Of a DNA stretch of 64,000 nucleotides, positions 55,757-64,000 are shown piece by piece. Positions within the stretch are counted from its first letter, which is position 1. The number at the start of each line of letters is the position of its first letter. The notes below the pieces were generated by a model. It worked only from the letters and a program-made list of their open reading frames with translations, searched no databases and was not told the DNA's origin. This stretch comes from Entonaema liquescens (lineage: Eukaryota; Ascomycota; Sordariomycetes; Xylariales; Xylariaceae): assembly GCA_902805475.1 (NCBI GenBank), contig CADCSX010000023.1, forward strand, positions 1 through 64,000, read 5' to 3'. The position numbers were made by a program, and so were the translations under genes.

Positions 55757-56880
55757 ATCACAAAATAGAGCAGGAAGTAGATGAGGGTGCATAGAGATGA
55801 TGGAATGGCATCAAATGTAAATATATAGTAGTATTAGACTAATAGGTCACGTAGTCATCACGTGGTTTGCAAGTATTCGATGGTGTCACGTGTCAACCCT
55901 AATCTTACTGTGTCTACAGAGTATTCAGGCGTCTCTATAATGACTATGGGAATGCCCAGGATCACTGGTGACTATATGTTGTCTGAAATACATAACCTCA
56001 TATTAGGACATGTCGGGTGTGGCATATAAGAAAAAGCGTTGCTGCCCTCAACAACAACCTTAGTCAGGAGCTGGAAAGTATGTTGTTCAGATCGAAGGGG
56101 TAACTGGCAAACAGGCATTTTCTTTTTTTTTTTTTTTAAAAAAAAAAAAGAGGCAAGGTCTAAACTAGTGAAGAGGTAACTCCAAACAGCGTCCTACTTA
56201 ACTAATTTAGCTCAATACCCTAGTCAAGCTTCATCTTTAAAACAACTTTCCGTCTCGTGTAGTTTATGAATTATACAATGAGAATTGGGAAGCTAACAAG
56301 ATACTACAAGTCGTTAGTCGTTTCTTGGAAGACTATAACTTGTGATGATCATCTTCTGTATGGGCTGCGAGTCTACTCTGGTTAGATTCAAGTGACTATC
56401 CAATGACAACAGTAATACGGAAAAGATGTAGATAAATATATGAAGCTTAATATTACAAATAGCTTACCTTTTAGTCGTGTACTCATTACACAATGTGTCT
56501 TCCCACAAGTCCTTCCCTCTGTAAAATAATGGGATCAAGACCTATCATGATCTTCAATACGGTCGGTATATAACACTAGAATTCGAATTCGGGATAGGTT
56601 ATGTCGCCATAGAGGCAGAAACCTTCTACCAGCTGGCTCTCGTGTAACCTAGAGGTATTATTTCCTAACCCACTCCTTGTACCTCCTGTAGGGCTGGTTA
56701 TTAGTCGAGCTGTGTGGGAATTCGAATACAGCAAGCGGCCTTGGATATGAATTGGAAAATCGTTCGACGGGGACCGCAAGTAGTAAAATATGTCAGGGAC
56801 AACGTCGATAATCTCTACGATAAGTGTTCGCGCCCTAGAAACAAGATCGACGCGACTGAGAGGCCATAGATATTTATCTG
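55757..56880. other. Intergenic region between convergent genes
   Basis: MIR1 ends at 55,756 and the next gene, on the other strand, ends at 56,881, so this is 3' sequence for both. It holds a CACGTG cluster (55,859-55,864 and 55,887-55,892, plus GTCACGTA at 55,847) and a T15/A12 foldback at 56,123-56,149. A 108-codon minus-strand frame at 56,576-56,902 overlaps the end of the neighbouring gene in another frame; it may be a lost C-terminal extension of that gene but has no support alone. Confidence 0.5.
56123..56149. repeat. T15/A12 foldback
   Basis: Fifteen T are followed directly by twelve A, forming a perfect inverted repeat with no loop. It sits between the 3' ends of two convergent genes, where it could act in transcript ending on both strands, or it may be a slippage-prone or assembly-prone homopolymer. 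Confidence 0.6.
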
Positions 56881-58326
56881 CTAGATCTCCCACATATCCC
56901 ACACCTTTTCCGCAGCTACGATGCCCATCCTTCGACCTCTGGCAGGCAGCAGCAGAGCTATGATCTGGAGGAACTGCAGGCTAAGTCTGTCTTTAACGTC
57001 GTCAAAAGGGCGCAGCGGAGGTTGGGAGTAGCGGGTCGAGCGTCCCTGGTCGTCAAATATTATTTCTAGAGACCGCAGGTGTCGTATCGCCTCTATCGGT
57101 ATAGAACTAAGGAATTCGCATCCCGGATACCGCTTAGGAGGTAGCGTCGTATCACCTACGAGGGAGGACGGGCGGGCATAGTAACAAAACGTGCGGACGA
57201 CAAAGTGATTGTGAGCAAAGAAGACAGCCTCGGCGTCCTCTCTGAAAGCCCGGCTGACGAGGAAGAAAGCAGTAGGGGGGGCCCAGCACCGGCAGAGAGG
57301 CGAGTAGGCTGCGTGGCGTCGCGAGCAGAAGCACCCCGTGTAGGTTTGGTCGCCGGCCGCGCTACGCCTCTCGCAGTCGTAGAATTGGCAAGCGTAATGG
57401 AAGCACCGCCAGCAGTGCGATTCGGGACCGTACCGCACCCTGCTGTCGCCGTGAGGACATGCTAGGCAGCTCTTCCCGGAATCCTTGCTCGACACGCAAG
57501 CCCGGTGGTCGTTAGGGTGGCAATACGGCGGACCGTACTTACGAGAGTCGCACTCTCTGAAGGTATAGTATCCCGCCCCCGGATTCCATCGAATCTTATT
57601 GAAGGGCGTTACCAGGTCTGTATACTCCAGGATTCTGATGCGTATCTCTGGCGGGAGACGCAGGAATTGAAATGTGGCAGGCGGCAACAGACCGACGGCT
57701 TGCTCGGCGGCGTTCCAGGCTAGCTGGCGAAGTTGACGGTTAGGTCTGCACCCCAGCCGGATATGACACCGCCTCAAGATCGGGAGCTTTCGGAGAGGTG
57801 CTAATACGAGATTTGCGGCGTTCGCCCGTCCAGGCTCGCAGTCGCAGATGAGCGCCAGCTCCAACCGCTGGGGTTTAATGTGAGGAGCTATACGGCGGAT
57901 CGCAGCCTTCCACTGAGAGATGACAGGATCGGATTCCCTCAGCCCTTCGCTATCGTATCCCCAATACCTCTGCCCGCAATGCGTGGTGCCTGCGACGTTC
58001 AAGTGGACTTTTAGGGAGGTGAGATATGAGAGAGAAGACGTGCTGAGTCTTATGAGAGGATCCAAGTTGTGAGTGACTATCGTATTAGCGGAGTATAGAT
58101 GCGACGACACTTCGACGTGGATGGCTCGACAGACGAGCAAGAGGTTAAATATAGTGTTGAGATCCTGGTGCGTTCCGCTATAAGGACTGCGGCTAGATCG
58201 GGGGGTGTCGAGATATAGAAAAGTGTTTGTAGGTAGACCCACGTAGCGGTAGACCAGGTGCCGAATAGTGTTGGGGAGGTTGATGAACTTGCATGTTTCG
58301 CCAGTCGGGAAAGACGGCGATAACAT
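56881..58326 (-). CDS. F-box-like Cys-rich fungal family protein
   Basis: This intronless frame of 481 residues resembles a large, lineage-expanded family of Pezizomycotina proteins of unknown function, often labelled F-box-like. Two leucine-rich starts are visible: INLPNTIRHLVYRYVGLP near residue 15, and FLRLPPEIRIRILEYTDLV near residue 220. Between and after them come VCRAIHVEVSSHLY and VSRAFREDAEAVFFAHN, the helix that usually follows an F-box in this family. A Cys/His-rich stretch at about 265-345 (SCLACPHGDS, CWRCFHYAC, GCFCSRRHAA, CRCWAPP) may bind metal. F-box proteins usually link targets to SCF ubiquitin ligases, but no target can be inferred. The frame stops at WDMWEI, earlier than expected from what I recall of relatives, and a second frame continues nearby (56,902-56,576), so a small frameshift or unseen intron is possible. 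Confidence 0.7.
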   Translation of the reverse strand: MLSPSFPTGETCKFINLPNTIRHLVYRYVGLPTNTFLYLDTPRSSRSPYSGTHQDLNTIFNLLLVCRAIHVEVSSHLYSANTIVTHNLDPLIRLSTSSLSYLTSLKVHLNVAGTTHCGQRYWGYDSEGLRESDPVISQWKAAIRRIAPHIKPQRLELALICDCEPGRANAANLVLAPLRKLPILRRCHIRLGCRPNRQLRQLAWNAAEQAVGLLPPATFQFLRLPPEIRIRILEYTDLVTPFNKIRWNPGAGYYTFRECDSRKYGPPYCHPNDHRACVSSKDSGKSCLACPHGDSRVRYGPESHCWRCFHYACQFYDCERRSAAGDQTYTGCFCSRRHAAYSPLCRCWAPPTAFFLVSRAFREDAEAVFFAHNHFVVRTFCYYARPSSLVGDTTLPPKRYPGCEFLSSIPIEAIRHLRSLEIIFDDQGRSTRYSQPPLRPFDDVKDRLSLQFLQIIALLLPARGRRMGIVAAEKVWDMWEI

Positions 58327-59096
58327 GTCCGGGGGAGGGAGGAGGAATTGTTGAGGGCTTGTTTTAATTTCGAGACGTTGTGATAATGATTGATACCGTT
58401 GATAGCGTCGATACTCTTTGGGTGGAGGGGTAAGCAGAGGGTATGACCGGGTATAGGGTACACTGCGTATTATGTACCGTGAGCTTGCTCTACCTGCATG
58501 AATACTTCGTACCTACATACCTATTGGCATCTACTTCCAGGTTGTTATCCACCCAGTTATACCCAACGATGAACTAGAGGTAGATACCCTGTCGTAACTT
58601 TAGGTACCTTAATCCGCCTATGCGCCTAACTCATAATAGATGCGTGGTACCTTATATACTTCCCTGTTTTGGTTTCCTCGATGACAAAGGTTGTGACCTA
58701 GTAACGACCTATTTACCTAAGCAGCCGTGCATCTTCCTTTTTGAACTATCCACTTATACACTACAAACACATGAAGCAAGACTATACCTAAGTACGGTTT
58801 TAGTACGGAGCGTCCAATGTAATTCTACTCGGTCTACGCGTTGTCGCACAGCTCAAGAATATTTGATTCGAACGTCTGATCTTTTTATGCTAATGTGGCT
58901 TAACAGGTATTCTGCAGGCAGCAAATGCTTATTGGATACCTCTTTACCTGCATGCATATCATATAGATACATGTACCTTATCAACGCACATACGTGCATC
59001 GACCTCCCTAATCTGAAGCTCTCGCTCGCGCTTACACGATCTAATATCTTCCATACCGTACCCAAAATTCCAGGCCATCTCCAAATACCCTACAAG
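58327..59096. other. Divergent intergenic region
   Basis: This separates the F-box-like gene (minus) from the DNA-repair gene (plus) and must hold both promoters. TACCTA-type words lie at 58,510-58,525 and 58,600-58,608. The plus-strand frame of the repair gene stays open upstream to 58,620, but that stretch has no similarity I recognise and the ATG at 59,097 fits the family better. No TATA box is clear. Confidence 0.5.
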
Positions 59097-60902
59097 ATGG
59101 CGTCTTCTTCTTCCAATGCTAGTAAGCGGAAAGTGCTGGAGAAGCCTATATCGCCGCCGCCTGTAAAACGCAAAACGCAAAGTAGTATATCAAGTTCGTG
59201 TGTGGCCCACGAACTAACTTCCCTCTGGAGCAAATAAATCTAACGTCGTCGCTAATCGTATCGCTACCATTAGAGAATTCCGTAGCTAATTTCTTCACCC
59301 CGACGTCCCAAAAACCAAAGGATCGAACGACCTGGACCGAGCGCGCACCCGATGGCAGCGATTCGTCGCCCACTCTGCTGGTTGGTCGGTACGAACCTGA
59401 GAAGATGGAGGAGTCCGATCGGAGGAAGAGGAGGAAGATAGCAGCGTTCGACATGGTATAGACCGATCCGTCCCCTTAGTTCTATCGCTCGCGCGGTTTC
59501 AACGGACGGCTCAAGATTGACGGCTGACTTAGGATTCAACCCTGATTACCACGGCGTCGGGCAAGAAATTTGCAGACGACCCCAGCGATTGGAAGTGGTG
59601 GGACTCCAGCGTGCCATCTCGGTTGCGGAAACTATATGAAGAAGAGTATGTAGATCAGGGTTGTACTGCCGTAAAGGTCTTCTCATCCATGGCTGCGAAG
59701 CCGCGCTGGACTTGTTACGCTTACACCTCTTAGCTACCGAGTCGTGATTCTGAGCAACCAAGGCGGGTTGACGCTGCACCCGGATCCCAAATCCAAAGCT
59801 CCGAAAGCTGGCAGCAAAGCTAAAGTTGATAAATTCAAGCAGAAGTGCGGCGCGGTGCTCGCCCAGCTCGATTTGCCCACCACCGTATACGCTGCCACGG
59901 GGTACGACGGATTCCGCAAGCCGCGTACCGGCATGTGGGCTGAGGTCTGCCGGGATTACGGTCTACGCGGTGACGAAGTCGATCTGGCTAGCAGCATATT
60001 CGTAGGCGACGCAGGCGGCCGAACGGCGCAGCTAAAAACGCCGGGAAAGGTATAGCCGCTGCGAAAGATTTCAGCTGCTCGGATCGCAATTTTGCGCACA
60101 ACGTCGGCATCTCCTACGTAACTCCCGAAGAGTTCTTTCTTGGCGAGCCTGCGCGAGAATTTACGAGAGACTTCGACCTCGCCTCTTTCCCGTATCTTGA
60201 CGCGGAGGGTACTGACGGCGATGGAAGTGACGAGTTCCTGTTCGAGAAAATCAACAAGCAGGATATTGTTCTCTTCTGCGGACCGCCGGGCGCCGGTAAG
60301 AGCACGTTCTACTGGCGGAACTTGAAGCCTCTGGGCTACGAGCGTGTGAACCAGGATACGCTGAAGACGCGGGCCAAGTGCTTCAAGGCTGCCGGGGAGT
60401 TCCTTAACGAAGGGAGCTCGATTGTCGTTGGTAAGCGGCTCGTCTCTCGCGCACATCATATTTCTATCCCCTCACGTCTGATTATCTACCGCGAGCTTTC
60501 CAAAGACGTCACTAAGAAATACGCACAGACAACACGAACGCCGACGCGGACGGCAGAAAAGAATGGGTCGAGTTCGCACGGAAGAACGGTGTGCCTATTC
60601 GCTGCGTCTGGTTCAAAGTGCCCAAGGCGCTCTGCGAGCATAACGACGTAGTTCGAGCTCTCAACAAACAGGTACGTGTACTAATCCGAATTTCTCAAAC
60701 CTATGAATTATTGCTAAGTAAACTACAATTGTAGATGAATCCGGAAGCCCGCACGGCACTTCCTGGTCTCGCGTTCAACGCATACTTCTCCCGCTTTAAG
60801 GAACCACAAGTTAAAGAAGGGTATCAAGATATGGTCGAGATTGATTTCAAGTTCCGTGGCACCAAAGAGGAGTATGCCATCTGGGGACGTTATTGGCGAT
60901 GA
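59097..60902 (+). CDS. DNA 3'-phosphatase/5'-kinase (PNKP family), frame broken once
   Basis: This enzyme repairs DNA break ends in the nucleus, removing 3'-phosphates and phosphorylating 5'-hydroxyls before ligation. Six exons are inferred: 59,097-59,184, 59,274-59,455, 59,533-59,645, 59,734-60,430, 60,529-60,671 and 60,735-60,902. The Ser/Lys-rich N-terminus (SKRKV, PPVKRK) could carry a nuclear signal. The HAD phosphatase shows the catalytic DMDST motif formed across intron 2 (Asp89 and Asp91), then VILSNQGG, FRKPRTGMW and FVGDAGGR. The kinase has the Walker A GPPGAGKST at 60,280-60,306, VNQDTLKT and DNTNAD, and ends at AIWGRYWR. After GGRTA the frame shifts near 60,026-60,028, where one base seems missing. 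Unrepaired, it stops at 60,053; allowing one base, the total is 464 codons, close to the family. It is either a real lesion or a sequence error. The first splice pair is the least certain. Confidence 0.85.
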
Positions 60903-61756
60903 AGCCGGGATATTCTTCCGCGACTTTAAATTCTTCCACGATTTCGAATCCTCCCGGGACTTCGAGTACGGTAATGAAGTAGCGAAAGGGGGGTATAGTT
61001 AATACAAATAATGTGGCTGTACTGAAACCTCACTGAGCGCAGGTGTGCTTTCGTACCAGCATTCTGCCATTACTTCCCCGTAAGCTCCATTATAGATGCG
61101 GAAATCTAGATCACGATTCGAGCACAGCTCATGCCACAAGTCCAATTTTTACAGATAATTGATCTACATCCCAGCTGCTGGGATTATAATTTACATAACC
61201 ATCCCGTCGCATTTTAATTCACAGTAACATTCGTACTCGTGACAGCAAAGGAAAAGAGTGCTACTTTATCCTCCACACAAACTTGGGGTGTATCCTATTT
61301 CTCACGAACTGTCGTCTCGGCAATCGTCTCGCCCTCATTCTTCCACATCCCATATAGCAAACACAGAAGCGCCGGACTCATGCTAACCCCAAGATAATTG
61401 CATACAAACAGTTTTTTGACGCACCTCCGATGCTGGAAATGAATTGCGATCGAGCCTCCCTCGCCTTTTACAAAAGCCACGGACACGTTACATGGAATAT
61501 AGGACCCCTCATCTGCGTGACGGATAAACGGTGTAGTTGATGCACCGGAATCGCTCGTCGTGCCGAGGGGTCGCGGCTCGATGCTTTCCGTGCCGTCCAT
61601 CGTCAGACGTCGCCAAAATATATACCGCCGGTAGTAAGCTACGCAGCTTTCCTGCCGTTCCGCTCAATCGCCGACTTCACGGTACGTCGCACGTCGTATG
61701 TTTGTCATACTCGCACAAGTGTAGCCGTCTTTACGTCCGCCTGGAGGGACGAGCAC
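60903..61756. other. Intergenic region between convergent genes
   Basis: The PNKP-family gene ends at 60,902 and KGD4, on the other strand, ends at 61,757. A minus-strand frame of 101 codons at 61,295-61,600 lies here. It has no motif I recognise, no signal peptide and no flanking splice signals that would tie it to KGD4, so I do not call it a gene. Nothing else stands out. Confidence 0.45.
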
Positions 61757-62225
61757 TCAACCAAACAGAGCGGCGCCGCCGGTCTCGACAGCCTCGATCT
61801 CAGCTGCCGTGAGAGGGACACGGCGGAAGCGCTCGGGCAGTTGGTTGCGGTCGAAGTAGACGCCCTTCGGAGGTTCGATGGGACCGAGGTGGGCGGCCGG
61901 CTGAGCGCCGATGCCACCGCCGGCGCTGATAGTCTTGCGTAGAGGACCGTGCTGCTGGGCGTGGTCACGGTAGGAGGAGAAGGATGCGTGGGAGTTGCCG
62001 CCGCTGCCGAAGCCAGACGGGAGAGCACCGCTAGGAGAAGCCGGGTGTGGTTGCGGGGTATGGTCTACATTTTCTGCAGGAATTGGTGTTAGCGAGTTAT
62101 TCAGCCGAGGCTCATCTCGAGATTTTGGAGGACATACCAGGAATTGATCGCTTGCCGATGAATCGAATCAAGGGAGTGCGCTCGGCGTGAGCTGCCGCCT
62201 GGCGTAGAACTCGTGTGGCATACAT
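61757..62225 (-). CDS. KGD4: KGD4/Ymr31, subunit of mitochondrial 2-oxoglutarate dehydrogenase
   Basis: This small matrix protein, first named as a mitochondrial ribosomal protein (Ymr31/MRPS36), recruits the E3 subunit to the E1-E2 core of the 2-oxoglutarate dehydrogenase complex. Two exons, 62,138-62,225 and 61,757-62,073, separated by a 64-nt intron (GTATGT..CAG), give 134 residues. The N-terminus (MYATRVLRQAAAHAER) is basic and free of acidic residues at first, like a mitochondrial targeting peptide. Family marks follow: LIRFIGKRSIP at the exon junction, DHTPQPHP, a Gly/Ser-rich linker, a GPLRKTISAGGGIG segment, and the C-terminal FDRNQLPERFRR with EIEAVETGGA. The start is the first ATG and gives the expected length. 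The other frames over this region are artefacts of its GC-rich codons. Yeast is known to use an upstream non-AUG start for this gene; I did not see evidence for or against it here. Confidence 0.9.
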
Positions 62226-62753
62226 CGCGATTGCGATTGGGAATATAGAACGCTTGTGTTGTAGGCGGACTGGTTGAGGGAAATATTGCAATAAGAAGGA
62301 GAAGGGAAAAAAAAAAGAAAAAAAAAAAAAAAAAAAAAGGTCGTCTCGGCGTTATAAGTTAATGGTGGCAGAGATTATCTTAGCAAAACTCGGACTTTCT
62401 GTTGGGGAAGAGCGCGAGCGTGAATAAGATGATATTGAATACAGTCAAGTTTTAGATGATGATGTTGGACGAATTCTTTTCTCCTGTGTAATAGCGCACA
62501 AGAAGAACGGTCTTGGTAAGAGACTGAGCAAGAGAAGATAATAGAGTGACAGTCAAATCTTGATATTTCCGAGTTCTTAGTTCAACTTAAATTGTGGGAT
62601 GGGACTAGGTAATGAGACTAGGTGATGGGACTGGTTGCTCCGACTAAGTCAGCGCCTAGCATGTTAGCGTGCTGTAGTATGCTTAGGACAAACGGCTATC
62701 TGACGCCGATTATGGAAGGAACACCAAATGGAGGAAACCGGAGGGGCTTGAAG
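62226..62753. promoter_or_regulatory. Upstream region of KGD4 with a long A tract
   Basis: Upstream of KGD4 on the minus strand, the + strand shows A10-G-A21 at 62,307-62,338, that is a T tract for the gene. Such pyrimidine tracts are common before fungal transcription starts. No other element is clear and no gene is present. Confidence 0.35.
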
Positions 62754-64000
62754 CTAGCTACCACTACTACCTAGGTACCTGACCTGCCTGAACTTGCACT
62801 GACTTGCACCGACTTGCACGCTGACAAGCCTAGGGCATGCTGGACATGGTGCTGCTATCGTACCACTTCCGGAGCTATCGGTGGAGACCGATCTTCGTCG
62901 CGCTGCGATGTTCGGACTTTTTATGTTTCTGTGTCCAAATCCAATTGCCAATAGCATATTGAAGCGCGCTTCCTTTTTCTTCTGATTCCTAATCTCGGAG
63001 CGAGATCTTTCCATGCATACGATGCAACCCATACGACATACCTTGTATTATATTGCAGGGTGCGTTAACACGCACTACGATATCCCACTCGTTCGTACTA
63101 TACTACGTAGTAACGCTGAGTTTGTAGCACTTAATACTAAACTTATTCGCTCTCTCAAATGTAGGGTATTACCTTGTATGGCTTGTATGGCTTGTATTGC
63201 TTGTATTTGTAGAAGAGAAGTTGTGCAAACACGTTACTCAGACAAACTGACAATCCTACAGACATAGAACTATATCATAGCAAGCCCGGCATCGTCGCCG
63301 CAATCTCTATCCAGGATGGCACAGATCTCTTAGAGTTCGTAGCACAGACCCCTCCATCCAGGATATAAATACTAACTTAAAGAAGTGCAAAAAGTTTGTG
63401 ACGTAACTGGTAACACGATATGCTAAACCGTTGGGGGTTTTTTTTTTTTGGCTTTTTTTTTTTTTTTTGAGTTAGTTGCTAATTCGATCTTATGGATGAT
63501 TAGGTATACACGAAAGTCATGACTACTAGTAAACACCAACTCTCGCTAGTTAGTTACAACACTCTACCATCTATTATTGGTACCCTATCGCGTTAGGCGT
63601 GCATGAAGATGCAGCATCCCAACCACTCTTACTCTGCGCGACTAGGTAGCCTAGGACCCTCGTGGGTAACTCCGGAACCGCGGGGACGTCTGCCCACACT
63701 GGAGACATATTGCATTGGGGGTCCTGGGGTTGGAAGCTTGAACCAATGTCTTTCGGGTCTCCTATTCGTCCGTCAACTGATCGGAGATAACGCCTAAACC
63801 TCGAAGTGGTTCCATCGAAAACGTTCGGGCTTTACATGTGTCATATGATCTATGTAATACCTTTCCCCCCCTCCTACATATGCACGTTTTAAGGTATCTT
63901 CTAAGAGGATCTCACACCCTTAGGTTCTCCGGTCCCCCTTTAGGCGACTCGCTATGTTTATTCATCGCGTATAGGTGTAGGATTGACGTGATGGCGAGCT
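62754..64000. other. No supportable gene; simple repeats
   Basis: Several short frames exist (62,754-63,032 minus, 63,013-63,267 plus, 63,603-63,797 plus), but none has a recognisable motif, splice structure or signal peptide. A CTACCTAGGTACCTG palindrome lies at about 62,766-62,781. TGACTTGCAC and ACTTGCAC words repeat at 62,788-62,820. Homopolymer T runs flank GGC at 63,438-63,468. Confidence 0.45.
63172..63208 (+). repeat. 10-bp tandem repeat, about four copies
   Basis: The unit CTTGTATGGC or CTTGTATTGC repeats in tandem almost four times. It is intergenic and short. Confidence 0.65.

Noticed and set aside
55077..55792. Minus-strand frames opposite MIR1
   Set aside because: They are shadows of the conserved carrier exons, whose plus-strand reading matches a known family over its whole length.
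57152..57723. Other frames inside the F-box-like gene
   Set aside because: They overlap the 481-residue frame, which has family motifs; the others have none.
58620..59096. N-terminal extension of the PNKP-family protein
   Set aside because: The frame is open, but its sequence is not like the family's N-terminus, whereas MASSSSNASKRK at 59,097 is a plausible start.
61295..61600. 101-codon minus-strand frame between PNKP and KGD4
   Set aside because: It has no recognisable motif, targeting signal or splice link; it could be a small orphan gene but cannot be supported from sequence alone.
61705..62028. 107-codon minus-strand frame overlapping KGD4
   Set aside because: It is a different frame of the KGD4 second exon and is rich in Ser/Pro/Ala from its GC-rich codons.
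62754..63797. Short frames near the right end
   Set aside because: They are short, contain simple repeats, and lack motifs or intron signals.

Overview
The window looks like nuclear DNA of a filamentous ascomycete (Pezizomycotina). It has two contrasting parts. Positions 1 to about 52,500 are extremely AT-rich, with almost no open reading frames and stops in every frame. Positions about 52,500 to 64,000 have ordinary base composition and carry genes with short fungal introns (56-136 nt, GT..AG, CTRAY-like branch points). The sharp change between them is typical of an AT isochore made by repeat-induced point mutation (RIP). The sequence supports RIP directly: repeat copies inside the AT-rich part differ almost only by C-to-T and G-to-A transitions.

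AT-rich part. A block of about 3.8 kb at the left edge (1-3757) recurs in the same orientation at about 24,374-28,163. A shorter collinear block follows each copy (4010-4420 and 29,830-30,480). The right-hand arrangement carries about 1.4 kb more between the two blocks. At 46,768-47,513 there is an element with terminal inverted repeats. Next to it, 47,520-52,505 looks like a decayed LTR retrotransposon with two LTRs of about 210 bp, and a decayed tRNA-like sequence lies inside. Several islands have escaped the decay. The most striking is 11,780-12,960, with a cluster of CACGTG and GTACGTAC palindromes followed by a 51-bp tandem repeat. Multi-kilobase patches keep either only C or only G on the + strand, which suggests mutation with strand polarity.

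Gene part. In order: a possible cyanovirin-like secreted protein exon (minus, 52,752-53,010); a small secreted Ser/Thr/Pro-rich protein (minus, 53,211-53,543); the mitochondrial phosphate carrier MIR1 (plus, three exons, 54,638-55,756); an F-box-like Cys-rich fungal family protein (minus, 56,881-58,326); a DNA 3'-phosphatase/5'-kinase of the PNKP family (plus, six exons, 59,097-60,902), whose frame is broken by an apparent 1-nt loss near 60,026; and the small mitochondrial protein KGD4/Ymr31 (minus, two exons, 61,757-62,225). I found no convincing gene from about 62,300 to the end.

The genes are not an operon or a cluster with one function. They are housekeeping genes (phosphate import, DNA strand-break repair, 2-oxoglutarate dehydrogenase assembly) next to lineage-specific ones, with the secreted candidates closest to the AT-rich border. 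I saw no clear new enzymatic system. The best candidates for something undescribed are the palindrome array at 11.9-12.3 kb and the strand-polarised decay.
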